Positions 25,767 to 34,670 of a DNA stretch of 64,000 nucleotides are shown piece by piece. Numbering within the stretch: the first letter of the stretch is position 1; each line of letters begins with the position of its first letter. The notes beneath the pieces are model-generated. The model made no database searches and was not told the DNA's origin. It saw only the letters and a list, made by a program, of their open reading frames with translations. The translations under genes were made by a program, and so were the position numbers. The DNA is taken from contig NZ_MOBR01000023.1 of assembly GCF_003732705.1 (NCBI RefSeq), positions 37,679-101,678 on the forward strand. The letters run 5' to 3'. The stretch comes from Pseudomonas frederiksbergensis (GTDB taxonomy: Bacteria > Pseudomonadota > Gammaproteobacteria > Pseudomonadales > Pseudomonadaceae).

Positions 25767-26621
25767 ATGCTCAAGCACTGGCCCCCACTCAGCACCCTTC
25801 GCGGCTTTGAAGCCGCAGCTCGACTGGGCAGTTTTCACAAGGCCGCCGCCGAGCTGAACCTGACCCAGTCGGCCATCAGCCAGCAGATCCGCAGCCTTGA
25901 GGCGTACCTTGAGCAACCGTTGTTTTTTCGCAGTGGCCGCAGCGTCAGCCTGACCGATGCCGGTCACGACCTGCTCAGCACCACCCAGGCGCTGTTGCAA
26001 CAATTGGCCGTCGGCATTCGTCGCCTCGGGCAGTATCAGAAACCCAATCAACTGGTGCTCAACACCACGCCAGCGTTCGCCCGCCACTGGCTGCTCCCAC
26101 GCCTGGGGGATTTTCGTCGCCGGCATCCAGACGTTGATTTGTGGATCTACAGCACCGATGAAGTCCCGGACATGACCACCCAAACCATCGACGTCGCGGT
26201 GCGCGATGACATCAGCTCCCAAGCCGAGTGCAGCTTCAAAGTGCTGCACACCGACCGCCTCTATCCGGCGTGTCACCCGAGCGTATTGGCGCTGCCGCAG
26301 GAACAACGCACCACCCTGCACGGCGAGCGGGAAATGGACTGGAATCACTGGGCGGTGGAGGCTGGCATTGATGTCGGCCAGCAGGATCAGGGGCTGAACT
26401 TCTCCGATCCCGGCCTGTTGCTGGACGCGGCGTGTGCGGGCTTGGGTATCGCGCTGGTCAGCGAATTGTTGAGTTGTCAGGCCCGCGCCAATGGCTCGTT
26501 GCAACCGTTGGTGGAGCAAACCATTCGTGGCCCGAACTGGGCGCTGCTGACCCATCGTGACAGCGAGAACAATGCGCGAAGCTTCAGCGAGTGGTTGCTG
26601 AATCAGTTGGAGGCGGCGTAA
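25767..26621 (+). CDS. LysR-family transcriptional regulator of the agmatine operon (inferred)
   Basis: A 284-residue LysR protein of the GcvA-like type. The helix-turn-helix is LRGFEAAARLGSFHKAAAEL, then NLTQSAISQQIRSLE, and the effector domain includes LVLNTTPAFARHWLLPRL. It is divergent from aguA across 134 bases, the usual layout for a local regulator. It probably responds to agmatine or N-carbamoylputrescine. The regulator of P. aeruginosa aguBA is TetR-type (AguR), so this is a different control logic. Confidence 0.88.
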   Translation: MLKHWPPLSTLRGFEAAARLGSFHKAAAELNLTQSAISQQIRSLEAYLEQPLFFRSGRSVSLTDAGHDLLSTTQALLQQLAVGIRRLGQYQKPNQLVLNTTPAFARHWLLPRLGDFRRRHPDVDLWIYSTDEVPDMTTQTIDVAVRDDISSQAECSFKVLHTDRLYPACHPSVLALPQEQRTTLHGEREMDWNHWAVEAGIDVGQQDQGLNFSDPGLLLDAACAGLGIALVSELLSCQARANGSLQPLVEQTIRGPNWALLTHRDSENNARSFSEWLLNQLEAA

Positions 26622-26768
26622 CAGCGCTATTCATGTGGAATCCGGCAACAGTGTTTGTCCAGTGCCCCGCTGTTTGGGGGAAGGTCAAACACCTAGCATC
26701 GTCTCTACCCGGTGAGCAAACAGCTCCCCGAGGTAAACAACTAATCCTTGGACGAGACGGTGAACATC

Positions 26769-27026
26769 ATGAAACTTTCAAGTGCTGCGATTCTTTTTGC
26801 TCTGATCGGTATCGGCGCCCCTGCGTTTGCAGATGACGCGACCAGCAACACCCCGGTCGAAAGTTATAGCTACGGCATGAAACTCGACATTCAAAAAGTC
26901 ATCTCGATTTCCGATACCGCCGATAAATGTGGCCCGGTGCCGACCCAAATGACCTATGAAGACTCCCAGGGTCAACGGCACGTTCTTGAGTATTCAATCA
27001 TGGGCACTGGCTGTTCGAACGGTTGA
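26769..27026 (+). CDS. DUF2790 small periplasmic protein
   Basis: An 85-residue protein with signal peptide MKLSSAAILFALIGIGAPAFA and the DUF2790 pattern YSYGMKLDIQKVISIS, CGPVPTQMTYEDSQGQRHVL ending near a second Cys. DUF2790 proteins are common in Pseudomonas, some near metal-responsive genes, but no function is established. An in-frame TTG seven codons upstream is less likely than the ATG before the signal peptide. A paralogue is at 61363. Confidence 0.82.
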   Translation: MKLSSAAILFALIGIGAPAFADDATSNTPVESYSYGMKLDIQKVISISDTADKCGPVPTQMTYEDSQGQRHVLEYSIMGTGCSNG

Positions 27027-27080
27027 GCCCGGTGCAGACGATGGAGGGTCGACACTCCATACCTGCGCTGCCAATGACGA

Positions 27081-28016
27081 TTACTTCTTTGATGAACCGA
27101 CAACTTTTGCATCTGCGGCCAACATGCCCGGAATGTAATCCTTAAGAAACTCCACCCATGTCCTTATCTTCGCGTCCACGAACTTGCGTGACGGGTAGAT
27201 CGCAAACAGATTCAACTCTTCCAGATGGTATTGCCGCAGTACGCGCACCAACTTGCCGGCTCTCAAGCCATCGACCGCCGAGGCAATCGGCTGAATCCCA
27301 ATCCCCATCCCGCTGAGTATGGCCACGGTCATGGCGTCCGCCGTGTTGACATGAATGGGCGACTCGGGAATCGTCACGGTTTCCACCCCTTCCGGACCCT
27401 CGAATGCCCAGTTTTCAACCGGCATTACTGTATTCACAATCCTCAAGCAATCATGTGAAGTCAGCGCCCCCGGCGAATCGGGATTTCCGCGTTTCTTCAG
27501 GTACGCGGGCGACGCGCAAAGGATGCTGTAGGTGACGCCAAGCCGTTGCGCGACAAAGCCTGAGTCGGGTAAATCCCGGGCCAGGACAATCGACATGTCG
27601 TAGCCCTCCTCCAGCAAATCCGGCAGGCGATTGGTCAGGGTCAAATCGAACATGACCGAGGGATGGGTCTCGCGGTATTTGGCGATGGCGTCGATCACGT
27701 AATGATTGCCGATGGCGGCCATCGCATGAATCTTCAACCGGCCAACAGGCATGACCTGAGCCGTGCCTGCCTCTTCATCGGCCTCGCGGACCTCGTCCAG
27801 AATCCTCTCGCAGCGCTGCAAGTAACGTTGGCCAGCTTCGGTCAAGGCCAGGCGTCGGGTGGTGCGGTTGATCAGGCGTGTTTGCAGCCGGGCTTCCAGG
27901 CTGGAAACCGCTTTAGATACGTTGGTTGTGGTGGTGTCCAACAGGTCGGCGGCGGCGGTGAAGCTGCCGCTTTGCGCGACAGCGATGAAGACCCGCATGG
28001 TTTGGAAAACATCCAT
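27081..28016 (-). CDS. LysR-family transcriptional regulator (DsdC/AaeR-like branch)
   Basis: A 311-residue LysR protein. The N-terminal helix-turn-helix is MRVFIAVAQSGSFTAAADLL, then TTTTNVSKAVSSLEARLQTR, typical of the large branch that contains many regulators of aromatic stress and redox genes. The effector domain begins around GRLKIHAMAAIGNHYV. It faces the DUF2790 gene convergently and an aldo-keto reductase gene lies upstream beyond a REPIN on the same strand; the target is not evident. Confidence 0.88.
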   Translation of the reverse strand: MDVFQTMRVFIAVAQSGSFTAAADLLDTTTTNVSKAVSSLEARLQTRLINRTTRRLALTEAGQRYLQRCERILDEVREADEEAGTAQVMPVGRLKIHAMAAIGNHYVIDAIAKYRETHPSVMFDLTLTNRLPDLLEEGYDMSIVLARDLPDSGFVAQRLGVTYSILCASPAYLKKRGNPDSPGALTSHDCLRIVNTVMPVENWAFEGPEGVETVTIPESPIHVNTADAMTVAILSGMGIGIQPIASAVDGLRAGKLVRVLRQYHLEELNLFAIYPSRKFVDAKIRTWVEFLKDYIPGMLAADAKVVGSSKK

Positions 28017-28062
28017 CGTTTTGCCTCAACGGTATGGCCAAAAAAAGGTGATTAGTGATTAT

Positions 28063-28153
28063 TGTGGGAGCGAGCTTGCTCGCGATAGCGGTCGCCCAGT
28101 CAACATCAATATTGACTGATAAATCGCCATCGCGAGCAAGCTCGCTCCCACAG
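28063..28153. repeat. REPIN
   Basis: TGTGGGAGCGAGCTTGCTCG and its inverted copy are separated by about 45 bases. The pair lies between the LysR gene start and the aldo-keto reductase stop. Confidence 0.92.
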
Positions 28154-28180
28154 GGTCGGTGTCAGTCCAAGTGATCGGGT

Positions 28181-29137
28181 TTACTCAGCTTTCTTGCGTG
28201 GAATAAACCCAGGCACACCGGTTTCCACCACCGAGTTGAAGCGCACCCGGGTGGTGATGTCTTCCTTGATCTCACGCATGGCCCGTTGCGGCAAGGTCTC
28301 GATATTGATGTTTTCCTGGATATGGCTCGGTGTCGCCGACGTGGTCAGAAACGCCACGCCACGCTGCACCGCCCAAGCCAACGCCACTTGCGCCGGGGTC
28401 TTTTGCAGGCGCTTGGCGATGCCGGTGATCACCGTGTCTTCCAGGACGTTCGGCTCCATGCCATGGCCCAGCGGCGCAAACGCCAGGAGGATGATGCCGT
28501 GTTGCTGACAAAACTCCAGCAGTTCCCATTCCGGCAGATACGGATGGGATTCCACCTGCACGACGGCGGGTTTGATCCGGGCCACCGCCACGATCTCTTT
28601 CAAAGCGTCCAAGGTAATATCGGACAAGCCAATCGACCTGCACCGACCTTCATCCACCAGCCGTTCGAGCGCGCGCCACGTCTCAATCAACGTCACGCCT
28701 GAATCGTAGATCACATGCCCAAAAGCATCCCTCGGATCCTGGTTGTCGCCGGGTTGAAAAGCAAACGGCGTATGGATCAGGTAGCAATCAATGTAGTCAA
28801 CTTGCAGGCGTCGGCAACTGGCTTCAAAAGCAGGTTCGACGCGCTCGGGACGGTGGTTGGTGTTCCACAGCTTCGTGGTAATGAACAAATCCTCGCGACG
28901 GATCGTGCCCGCCTCCAGCACTTCCTTCAAAGCAACTCCGACCAGGTCTTCATTGCGATAGCGCTCGGCACAATCGAAATGGCGAAACCCGGCGTCCAGC
29001 GCATGTTTGACCGCTTGGGTGGTCACGCCGAGATCGCGAAACAGCGTGCCGAATCCTACCGCCGGCATCTCGACCGAGCCGTGATTCAGCGGGAATCGGG
29101 TATCGCGAAGTCCATCGTGAAAGGCTTCATATGACAT
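28181..29137 (-). CDS. Aldo-keto reductase
   Basis: A 318-residue (beta/alpha)8 oxidoreductase with the full catalytic tetrad: Asp55 (FDCAERY), Tyr60, Lys89 (ITTKLWN) and His122 (YLIHTPF). It reduces an aldehyde or ketone with NADPH. The ATG at 29137 after GGAG is preferred over one 29 codons upstream. It is the last gene on the minus strand after the efflux genes (gap 70 bases), so it may belong to the efflux operon and detoxify a reactive carbonyl substrate. This link is inference. Confidence 0.88.
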   Translation of the reverse strand: MSYEAFHDGLRDTRFPLNHGSVEMPAVGFGTLFRDLGVTTQAVKHALDAGFRHFDCAERYRNEDLVGVALKEVLEAGTIRREDLFITTKLWNTNHRPERVEPAFEASCRRLQVDYIDCYLIHTPFAFQPGDNQDPRDAFGHVIYDSGVTLIETWRALERLVDEGRCRSIGLSDITLDALKEIVAVARIKPAVVQVESHPYLPEWELLEFCQQHGIILLAFAPLGHGMEPNVLEDTVITGIAKRLQKTPAQVALAWAVQRGVAFLTTSATPSHIQENINIETLPQRAMREIKEDITTRVRFNSVVETGVPGFIPRKKAE

Positions 29138-29207
29138 GTCTTTACTCCACAACTTGGGGCCGCAGCCGTTATTGATACGAAAGTTTCGGTGCGTCGCGAG
29201 ACGCGAC

Positions 29208-30635
29208 TTACTGCTCGAACACACCGACAGAATTACCGCCGAGCGCCACGTACAGCCGCACCGTGTCGAGGTACTGCGCCGTCTTCACGCGGATTTGCCC
29301 CAGCAACGCCTGCTCATAGGCACGTTCCGCTTCCAGCACTTGCAGGATGCTGTTCTCGCCTTGGGCGTAGGCTTGCTGGTTCAAGCGAAAACTGCTGTCA
29401 GCGGCGCGCAGTGCGTCTTCTTGGGCAAGGTTTTGCTCGGCGTCGTGATTGATCGCTTGAAGGGTGTCCGCGACCTGGCCGAACGACTGGATAACGGTCT
29501 GCTGGTAGCCGGCGAGAGACGCTTGGTAGCCATCGACGGCAGCCTGACGTTCAGCCTTGAGGGTGCCGCCATTGAAGATCGGTGCCGTCAGTCCCGCCGC
29601 AAAGCCCCACAGCGCAGCGCCGCCATTGCCGGAAGCCGCTTGCGCCAGTGATGCCGAAAGCTCGATATGGGGATAGAGGTTGGCCGTCGCGACGCCCACC
29701 GCCGCGCTGGCCATGTGCAGTTCAGCCTCGGCTTGCAGGACATCCGGCCGGTTGCGGGCCATCTCCGAGGGCAAACTGACCGGCACGTTGGACGGCAAGG
29801 CAAACTCGGCCAGTTCGAACTCAGGCGCGACCCAGTCAGCCGGGCCCTTGCCCGTCAGGATCGACAGCGCATGACGTGCCGAATCCCGTTGCTGCGCGAG
29901 GGGCGGCAACAGCGTGCGGTCCTGAGCGAGCCGGGTTTCGGCCAAGGACACGTCGATCTGGGTCGTCGCACCATTGGCGTGGGCCGCGCGTACCAGTTCA
30001 AGGTTTTTGCTGTCATTGGCCAACAGTTTTTCGACGGCTTGCATCTGCGCGTTGGCGGACGCCAGCAACAACGCCTGGCTGGCGACATCGCCGGTCAACG
30101 TCAGGTACGCCGCTTCGTAGCGATGTTTCTGCAACTGCGTAAACGCTTGTTGTTGTTCCACCAGACGCTTGTTGCCGCCGAACGCATCCAGGTCGAAACC
30201 GACCCGAGGCCCGATTGCGTAAAAGTTGGAAACGGTCGGCTCTGGCCCGTTATGCGTACGCTGACGACCCGCCTGGGCAGCAAAATCCACCTGCGGATAA
30301 AGCGCCCCTTCCGCCGCCGCGACCGAGGACGCCGCTTGGCGAATGGTGGCGTCCGCTGCTACGAGTTCAAGGTTGCCGTCGATGGCCCGCCGCACCAGCG
30401 CGTCGAGCTTCGGTGAACGGAAAGCGGTCCACCAATCACCGTTGATTCTCTTGCCGTAGCCGATGCGTTGAGCGAGTTGCTGTTCGGCCTGTGGGTCATA
30501 GTGCTGCGACTCGCTGGCTGCTGGCGTCTGAAAGTCAGGGCCGACGGTGCAGGCGGACAGGAACACCATAAACGACATCGCACCGACCATCCTGGGGAGC
30601 GGGTGTCTGTTGATGAAAAGCGTATGAGATTTCAT
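29208..30635 (-). CDS. Outer-membrane efflux factor (OprM/NodT family lipoprotein)
   Basis: A 475-residue TolC-family outer-membrane factor. A lipoprotein signal peptide with FLSACTVGPDF (lipidated Cys29) is followed by two repeated OEP domains, for example LVRRAIDGNLELVAADATIR and LVRAAHANGATTQIDVSLAE. It forms the trimeric exit channel for the MFS pump and adaptor encoded just upstream in the operon. Length and lipidation fit the NodT group. The gap to the pump gene is 20 bases. Confidence 0.93.
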   Translation of the reverse strand: MKSHTLFINRHPLPRMVGAMSFMVFLSACTVGPDFQTPAASESQHYDPQAEQQLAQRIGYGKRINGDWWTAFRSPKLDALVRRAIDGNLELVAADATIRQAASSVAAAEGALYPQVDFAAQAGRQRTHNGPEPTVSNFYAIGPRVGFDLDAFGGNKRLVEQQQAFTQLQKHRYEAAYLTLTGDVASQALLLASANAQMQAVEKLLANDSKNLELVRAAHANGATTQIDVSLAETRLAQDRTLLPPLAQQRDSARHALSILTGKGPADWVAPEFELAEFALPSNVPVSLPSEMARNRPDVLQAEAELHMASAAVGVATANLYPHIELSASLAQAASGNGGAALWGFAAGLTAPIFNGGTLKAERQAAVDGYQASLAGYQQTVIQSFGQVADTLQAINHDAEQNLAQEDALRAADSSFRLNQQAYAQGENSILQVLEAERAYEQALLGQIRVKTAQYLDTVRLYVALGGNSVGVFEQ

Positions 30636-30655
30636 TGGGCACACTCCACGACAAA

Positions 30656-32104
30656 TCAGTAGGTCGGAACGGGTTTGCGAAGAAAGACCACCAGCGGACT
30701 CACCACCAGCATCGCCACCATCAGAATCTTGAATTGGTCGATCACCGCGATAAAAGCCGCCTGGCCGGTGATCATTTCGTTGAGTCCCGCCAGTGCTTGC
30801 AGGGACGGCATCGCGGCGCGATACGGCGTTATATTGCTGGCCAGCGCCAGGTGCATCGCTTGGGTGTTGTTGAAGAAAAACAGCTGCACAATCGCCACGC
30901 CGAGGGTGCTGCCGTAGACCCGGGACAGATTGAACAGACCGGTGCCTTCCGGGCGCAGCGCTGGGTCGAGGGTGCTGAACGCGACCTTGGTCAGCGCCGG
31001 CATCAAGATGCCGATACCGATGCCCTGAACGGCGCCAGCGACGGCCACGGGCGACCAGTCCATCAGCGGCGAATAGCCGAGCATCATCCAGTTGGCATAC
31101 ACCACCAAAGCCACCCCCGCCGCGACGAACAACCGACGGTCGAAACGCTCGGGAACGCGACCCATCAGCAGGAACGCGCCGACCAGTCCGATGCCGCGCG
31201 GGATCGTCAGGGCACCGGTGGTGTCAGGCGGATAGCCGAGAATCTCGTCGAGCATCGGCGAGGTCAGGGCCATGGTCGACAACAGCACAAAACCCACGGC
31301 GAAAAAGATTACCGTCGACAGCACGAAATTGCGGTCGTCGAACAAACGCTTGTTGAGGAAATGCACCTTGGCGGTGAACACATGCACCGCGAACAGGTAG
31401 AACCCCAGCGCACAGCCCAGCGCTTCCAGCCAGATTTCGGTCGAGGCAAACCAGTCCAGGCGCTCACCGCGATCGAGCAACATCTGCAGGCTGATCAAGC
31501 CCAGCGTGAAGGTGCCGAAGCCGAAGAAGTCGAACGTCGGGGGTTTCTCGGCCTTCTTCTCGGTGAGCAACAACGCCATCGCCAGGAAGATAAACGCCGA
31601 CAATGGCAGGCTGAGGTAGAAGATCGGGCGCCAGCCGAAATGTTCGCCGACCCAGCCGCCGATGCTCGGGCCGCTGACGATGCCCAGCAGCACGATGGCC
31701 GTCCACGTCGCGCCGAATTTGGCACGCTTGGGCAGTGGCAAAGTCTCCATGGCAATCGCCATCGACAGCGGTGCCAACACGCCACTCGCCAGCCCTTGAA
31801 CAATCCGCGCGCCGATGAATTCCAGCGGGGTCGTGGCTCGCGTCACGAGCAGCAAGCCAAGGACGAAGCACGCCAGCACGACCTGATAAACCCGCTTCAA
31901 GCCATAACGTGCGGCGAGCCATTGCGCGACCGGTAAGGTGATTGCGCTCGCTGCCAGGTACGAGGTGAATATCCAGCCCGCCTGGTCGTCAGTCATCGAC
32001 AGGCTGCCCTGAATCAACCGCAGTACCGCATTCGGCAAAGGCAGGTTCGCCGACTGCATGTAGGTCGCGAGCAGCGCGGCGAACCTTAATGTCCGCGTAT
32101 TCAT
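30656..32104 (-). CDS. MFS drug transporter, DHA2 (EmrB-like), 14 helices
   Basis: A 482-residue major facilitator protein of the EmrB/QacA type. Motifs include LIQGSLSMTDDQAGWIFTSY near helix 1-2, RIVQGLASGVLAPLSMAIAM, and GVSGPSIGGWVGEHFGWRPI-like motif C (seen as GIVSGPSIGGWVG). It pumps substrate into the periplasmic adaptor using proton motive force. ATG at 32104 overlaps the adaptor stop by 4 bases, so the two are translationally coupled. Probably exports a toxic organic compound; substrate unknown. Confidence 0.93.
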   Translation of the reverse strand: MNTRTLRFAALLATYMQSANLPLPNAVLRLIQGSLSMTDDQAGWIFTSYLAASAITLPVAQWLAARYGLKRVYQVVLACFVLGLLLVTRATTPLEFIGARIVQGLASGVLAPLSMAIAMETLPLPKRAKFGATWTAIVLLGIVSGPSIGGWVGEHFGWRPIFYLSLPLSAFIFLAMALLLTEKKAEKPPTFDFFGFGTFTLGLISLQMLLDRGERLDWFASTEIWLEALGCALGFYLFAVHVFTAKVHFLNKRLFDDRNFVLSTVIFFAVGFVLLSTMALTSPMLDEILGYPPDTTGALTIPRGIGLVGAFLLMGRVPERFDRRLFVAAGVALVVYANWMMLGYSPLMDWSPVAVAGAVQGIGIGILMPALTKVAFSTLDPALRPEGTGLFNLSRVYGSTLGVAIVQLFFFNNTQAMHLALASNITPYRAAMPSLQALAGLNEMITGQAAFIAVIDQFKILMVAMLVVSPLVVFLRKPVPTY

Positions 32105-33231
32105 CTGAAATTCCCCGCCGTCAGCAACGATTTCAGTGGACGCCACCACGGCGAGCGAAACCCGGTATCGACCTTGACCGTGGCGCTGGTCCCCGAGAAC
32201 AGCGGCAGCGCTGGATCGGCCTCATCGAGTTCAAGACGCACCGGCACCCGCTGGACGACCTTGACCCAATTGCCGGTGGCATTTTCCGGCGGCAACAGGG
32301 CGAAATCCGCGCCGGCACCCGGGCTCATGCTGGTGACGTGGGCCTTGAAAACATGGTCAGGGTAAGTGTCGATGCTGATCGTCGCTTCCTGGCCCGGGCG
32401 CATGTGGGTGACGTCGGTTTCACGGAAGTTGGCCTCGACCCACACCTCGCGATCAGACAGCAACGCAAAGGCTGGCGCGCCGTTGTTGACGAAGTTGCCC
32501 ACCTGCAAATCGTCGACCTTGGCCACGATGCCATCGTCCGGCGCATACACCGTTGCGTACGACAGATAGAGCTGCGCCTCGTCGAGCTGAGTCTTGGCCT
32601 CGCGCACCGTGGGGTGGCTGTCGGCTTCGATTTTCGGATCACCGTTCAAGGCAACCACGGTGCTGGCGATCTGTTGTTCGATCGATGCGATTCGCTGCCG
32701 GGACACTTTGAGGTCGGTGTCTGCGCGCTCATAAACGGCGCGGGAGACGAACTCGGTGGCCACCAGCGCTTTCTTGCGGGCAAATTCTTTTTGGTCGAAA
32801 TCCGCCGATTCCCTGGCCGATTGCAGTTCGGCCTGCTGCTGGCGGTAGCTGGCCTTGAGGCCATCGATGCGCAGCCGCGCGACGCTCAGTTGCGCCTGTG
32901 CACGGTCAACCGCGATCTGCAACGGTTTCGGGTCGATGCGAAATAGCACCTGGCCTTTGTGCACCGGTTGGTTGTCCTCGACGGCAATCTCGACGACTTG
33001 CCCGGAAATCCGCGCATTGATCGAGGCTTTGGCCACCCGGGCGTAGGCGTTATCGGTGGTGACGAAGGGTTCGCCGGCCACGTAATGCGCATAGCCAACC
33101 ACCGCTAACAGCGCAGGAAAACCCAGCATCAGCAGCGGTCGCAGTTTCTCCTTGAGGGGCTTCTTGATGGGCAGGTCCGGGCCTGGATGCTCGATGGCCT
33201 GTGTCGCTGAGATGTCGAACTGTTTAGTCAT
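32101..33231 (-). CDS. Periplasmic adaptor, HlyD/EmrA family
   Basis: A 376-residue membrane-fusion protein. One N-terminal transmembrane helix (about residues 33-52) precedes a lipoyl half (VTTDNAYARVAKASINARIS), a coiled-coil hairpin (about 95-200) and a second lipoyl/beta-barrel half (YATVYAPDDGIVAKVDDLQV, then WVEANFRETDV). It bridges the EmrB-like pump and the NodT-type channel. First gene of the efflux operon and divergent from a TetR gene across 257 bases. Confidence 0.93.
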   Translation of the reverse strand: MTKQFDISATQAIEHPGPDLPIKKPLKEKLRPLLMLGFPALLAVVGYAHYVAGEPFVTTDNAYARVAKASINARISGQVVEIAVEDNQPVHKGQVLFRIDPKPLQIAVDRAQAQLSVARLRIDGLKASYRQQQAELQSARESADFDQKEFARKKALVATEFVSRAVYERADTDLKVSRQRIASIEQQIASTVVALNGDPKIEADSHPTVREAKTQLDEAQLYLSYATVYAPDDGIVAKVDDLQVGNFVNNGAPAFALLSDREVWVEANFRETDVTHMRPGQEATISIDTYPDHVFKAHVTSMSPGAGADFALLPPENATGNWVKVVQRVPVRLELDEADPALPLFSGTSATVKVDTGFRSPWWRPLKSLLTAGNFR

Positions 33232-33407
33232 GATCGAATGCACCTATAACCGGGTTATCGGGCTACACCTGCAAAAGTTGCCTGCGCCCTGAAGTCATTA
33301 ATTGCTGTGAGAAAGCAAGACCGTGTGCGGTCTGGAGGATCGCTCCACCGCACCTGTTTCGTCGCCGCAACACCCAGTTCGAGCTCCGCTACAACAAACC
33401 TGAAGCC

Positions 33408-33426
33408 AAGGAATTTTTGGTTCCTT
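33408..33426. promoter_or_regulatory. Inverted repeat between the efflux operon and tetR gene
   Basis: AAGGAA (33408-33413) and TTCCTT (33421-33426) are separated by 7 bases in an AT-rich segment about 60 bases before the TetR start. Size and location fit a TetR-type operator controlling both divergent promoters, but the arms are short and other dyads may exist. Confidence 0.35.
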
Positions 33427-33488
33427 AATTTTGTGCGATGATGTAAGAATATAGACGCACCCACCTTCCATCAAGAGTTTTATACGAC

Positions 33489-34112
33489 ATGGCACAAAAA
33501 AAGATTACCGAAGGAAAAGGTCGCGGCCGCCCCCGTGCGTATGATCCGCAAACGGCCCTGCAACAAGCGCTGGGGGTGTTCTGGAGCACCGGCTATTCCG
33601 GCGCTTCACTGGACAGCATCGCCACCGCCGCCGGCATGAATCGCCCCAGCCTCTATGCGGCTTTCGGCGACAAACACGCGCTGTATATCAAGGCGCTTGA
33701 GCAATATTGGGAATTTGCGGCGGCGGCCATGCACGAGGCGCTGACGGACAGCCGCTTGACCTTGAGCGAGGCGCTGATGCGTTTCTACGAGGGGCAGTTG
33801 TCGATCTACTTCTCTGGCGAGGGCCAACCACGGGGCTGTTTTGCGATTGGTACGGCGACTACCGAAGCGGTCGAGGATCAGGAAATTCGCGACGTGCTTT
33901 CCGATCGGTTGAGCCGACTGGACGCCGATCTCGAAACCCGTTTACAAGCGGCAGTCCGCGCCGGCGAACTAAAAGAAGGCGCAGACCCCGCCGCCCTCGC
34001 CGTGCTCGCCTCCTCCCTGCTGCACAGCATTTCGATACGCGCGCGGGCAGGCAAATCCCGGGATGAATTGACGGAGCTGGCGCGCAATGCGGTCGGCGTC
34101 ATCTGCGGATGA
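33489..34112 (+). CDS. TetR-family transcriptional repressor
   Basis: A 207-residue protein with a TetR helix-turn-helix (QQALGVFWSTGYSGASLDSI, then AGMNRPSLYAAFGDKHALY) and a C-terminal ligand domain with a single Cys at PRGCFAIG. It is divergent from the adaptor/MFS/outer-membrane-factor operon and very probably represses it until a drug or toxic metabolite binds. The N-terminal MAQKKITEGKGRGRPRAYD tail is basic, as in AefR/AcrR relatives. Confidence 0.92.
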   Translation: MAQKKITEGKGRGRPRAYDPQTALQQALGVFWSTGYSGASLDSIATAAGMNRPSLYAAFGDKHALYIKALEQYWEFAAAAMHEALTDSRLTLSEALMRFYEGQLSIYFSGEGQPRGCFAIGTATTEAVEDQEIRDVLSDRLSRLDADLETRLQAAVRAGELKEGADPAALAVLASSLLHSISIRARAGKSRDELTELARNAVGVICG

Positions 34113-34124
34113 GAGGCTTTTAAG

Positions 34125-34670
34125 GTGGGACTCGAAGACATTCTGGCCGAGCAACTGGCCGTGGTTTTCTGCGGCATCAACCCGGGAATGACCGCCGCCG
34201 CCCAGGGGCATCACTTTGCCGGCCGCAGCAACCGCTTCTGGCGCACGCTGCATCTCGCGGGTTTCACGCCGCAGCAAGTGCGCCCGGAAGACGACCGGAC
34301 AATCTTGCACTACCAGTGTGGATTAACCGCCGTGGTTGACCGGCCCACGGCGCGGGCGGATCAGCTGTCGCAACAGGAATTCGCCGCTGCCGCCGTGAAC
34401 TTCGAACAGAAGATCAGGCGTTATGCGCCACGCTGTGTGGCGTTTCTCGGCAAAGCGGCGTATTGCGCGTTATCCGGTCAACGAGACGTTGCCTGGGGGC
34501 TGCAGCCGAAGACATTTGGTGGTGCGGCGGTCTGGATCCTGCCCAATCCGAGTGGACGAAATCTGGCGTTTACCCTGGATCAATTGGTGAACGCCTACCA
34601 ACAACTTCGGGCGGCGGTAGACGAGCATTCAATGCTGACTCATCAACCCATGCATCACCCCAAACCGTAA
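34125..34670 (+). CDS. mug: G/U mismatch-specific DNA glycosylase
   Basis: A 181-residue uracil-DNA-glycosylase-superfamily protein. The catalytic motif GINPG (17-21, VVFCGINPGMTAA) and the DNA-intercalating NPSGRN motif near residue 145 match Mug/TDG. It removes U or ethenocytosine opposite G. Initiation is at GTG 12 bases after the TetR stop. Its last 42 bases overlap the 3' end of the convergent Ppx/GppA-like gene. Confidence 0.9.
   Translation: MGLEDILAEQLAVVFCGINPGMTAAAQGHHFAGRSNRFWRTLHLAGFTPQQVRPEDDRTILHYQCGLTAVVDRPTARADQLSQQEFAAAAVNFEQKIRRYAPRCVAFLGKAAYCALSGQRDVAWGLQPKTFGGAAVWILPNPSGRNLAFTLDQLVNAYQQLRAAVDEHSMLTHQPMHHPKP

Noticed and set aside
30635..31936. Plus-strand open frame of 433 codons
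   Set aside because: Antisense shadow of the EmrB-like transporter; composition is His/Gln/Arg-rich as expected for such shadows.
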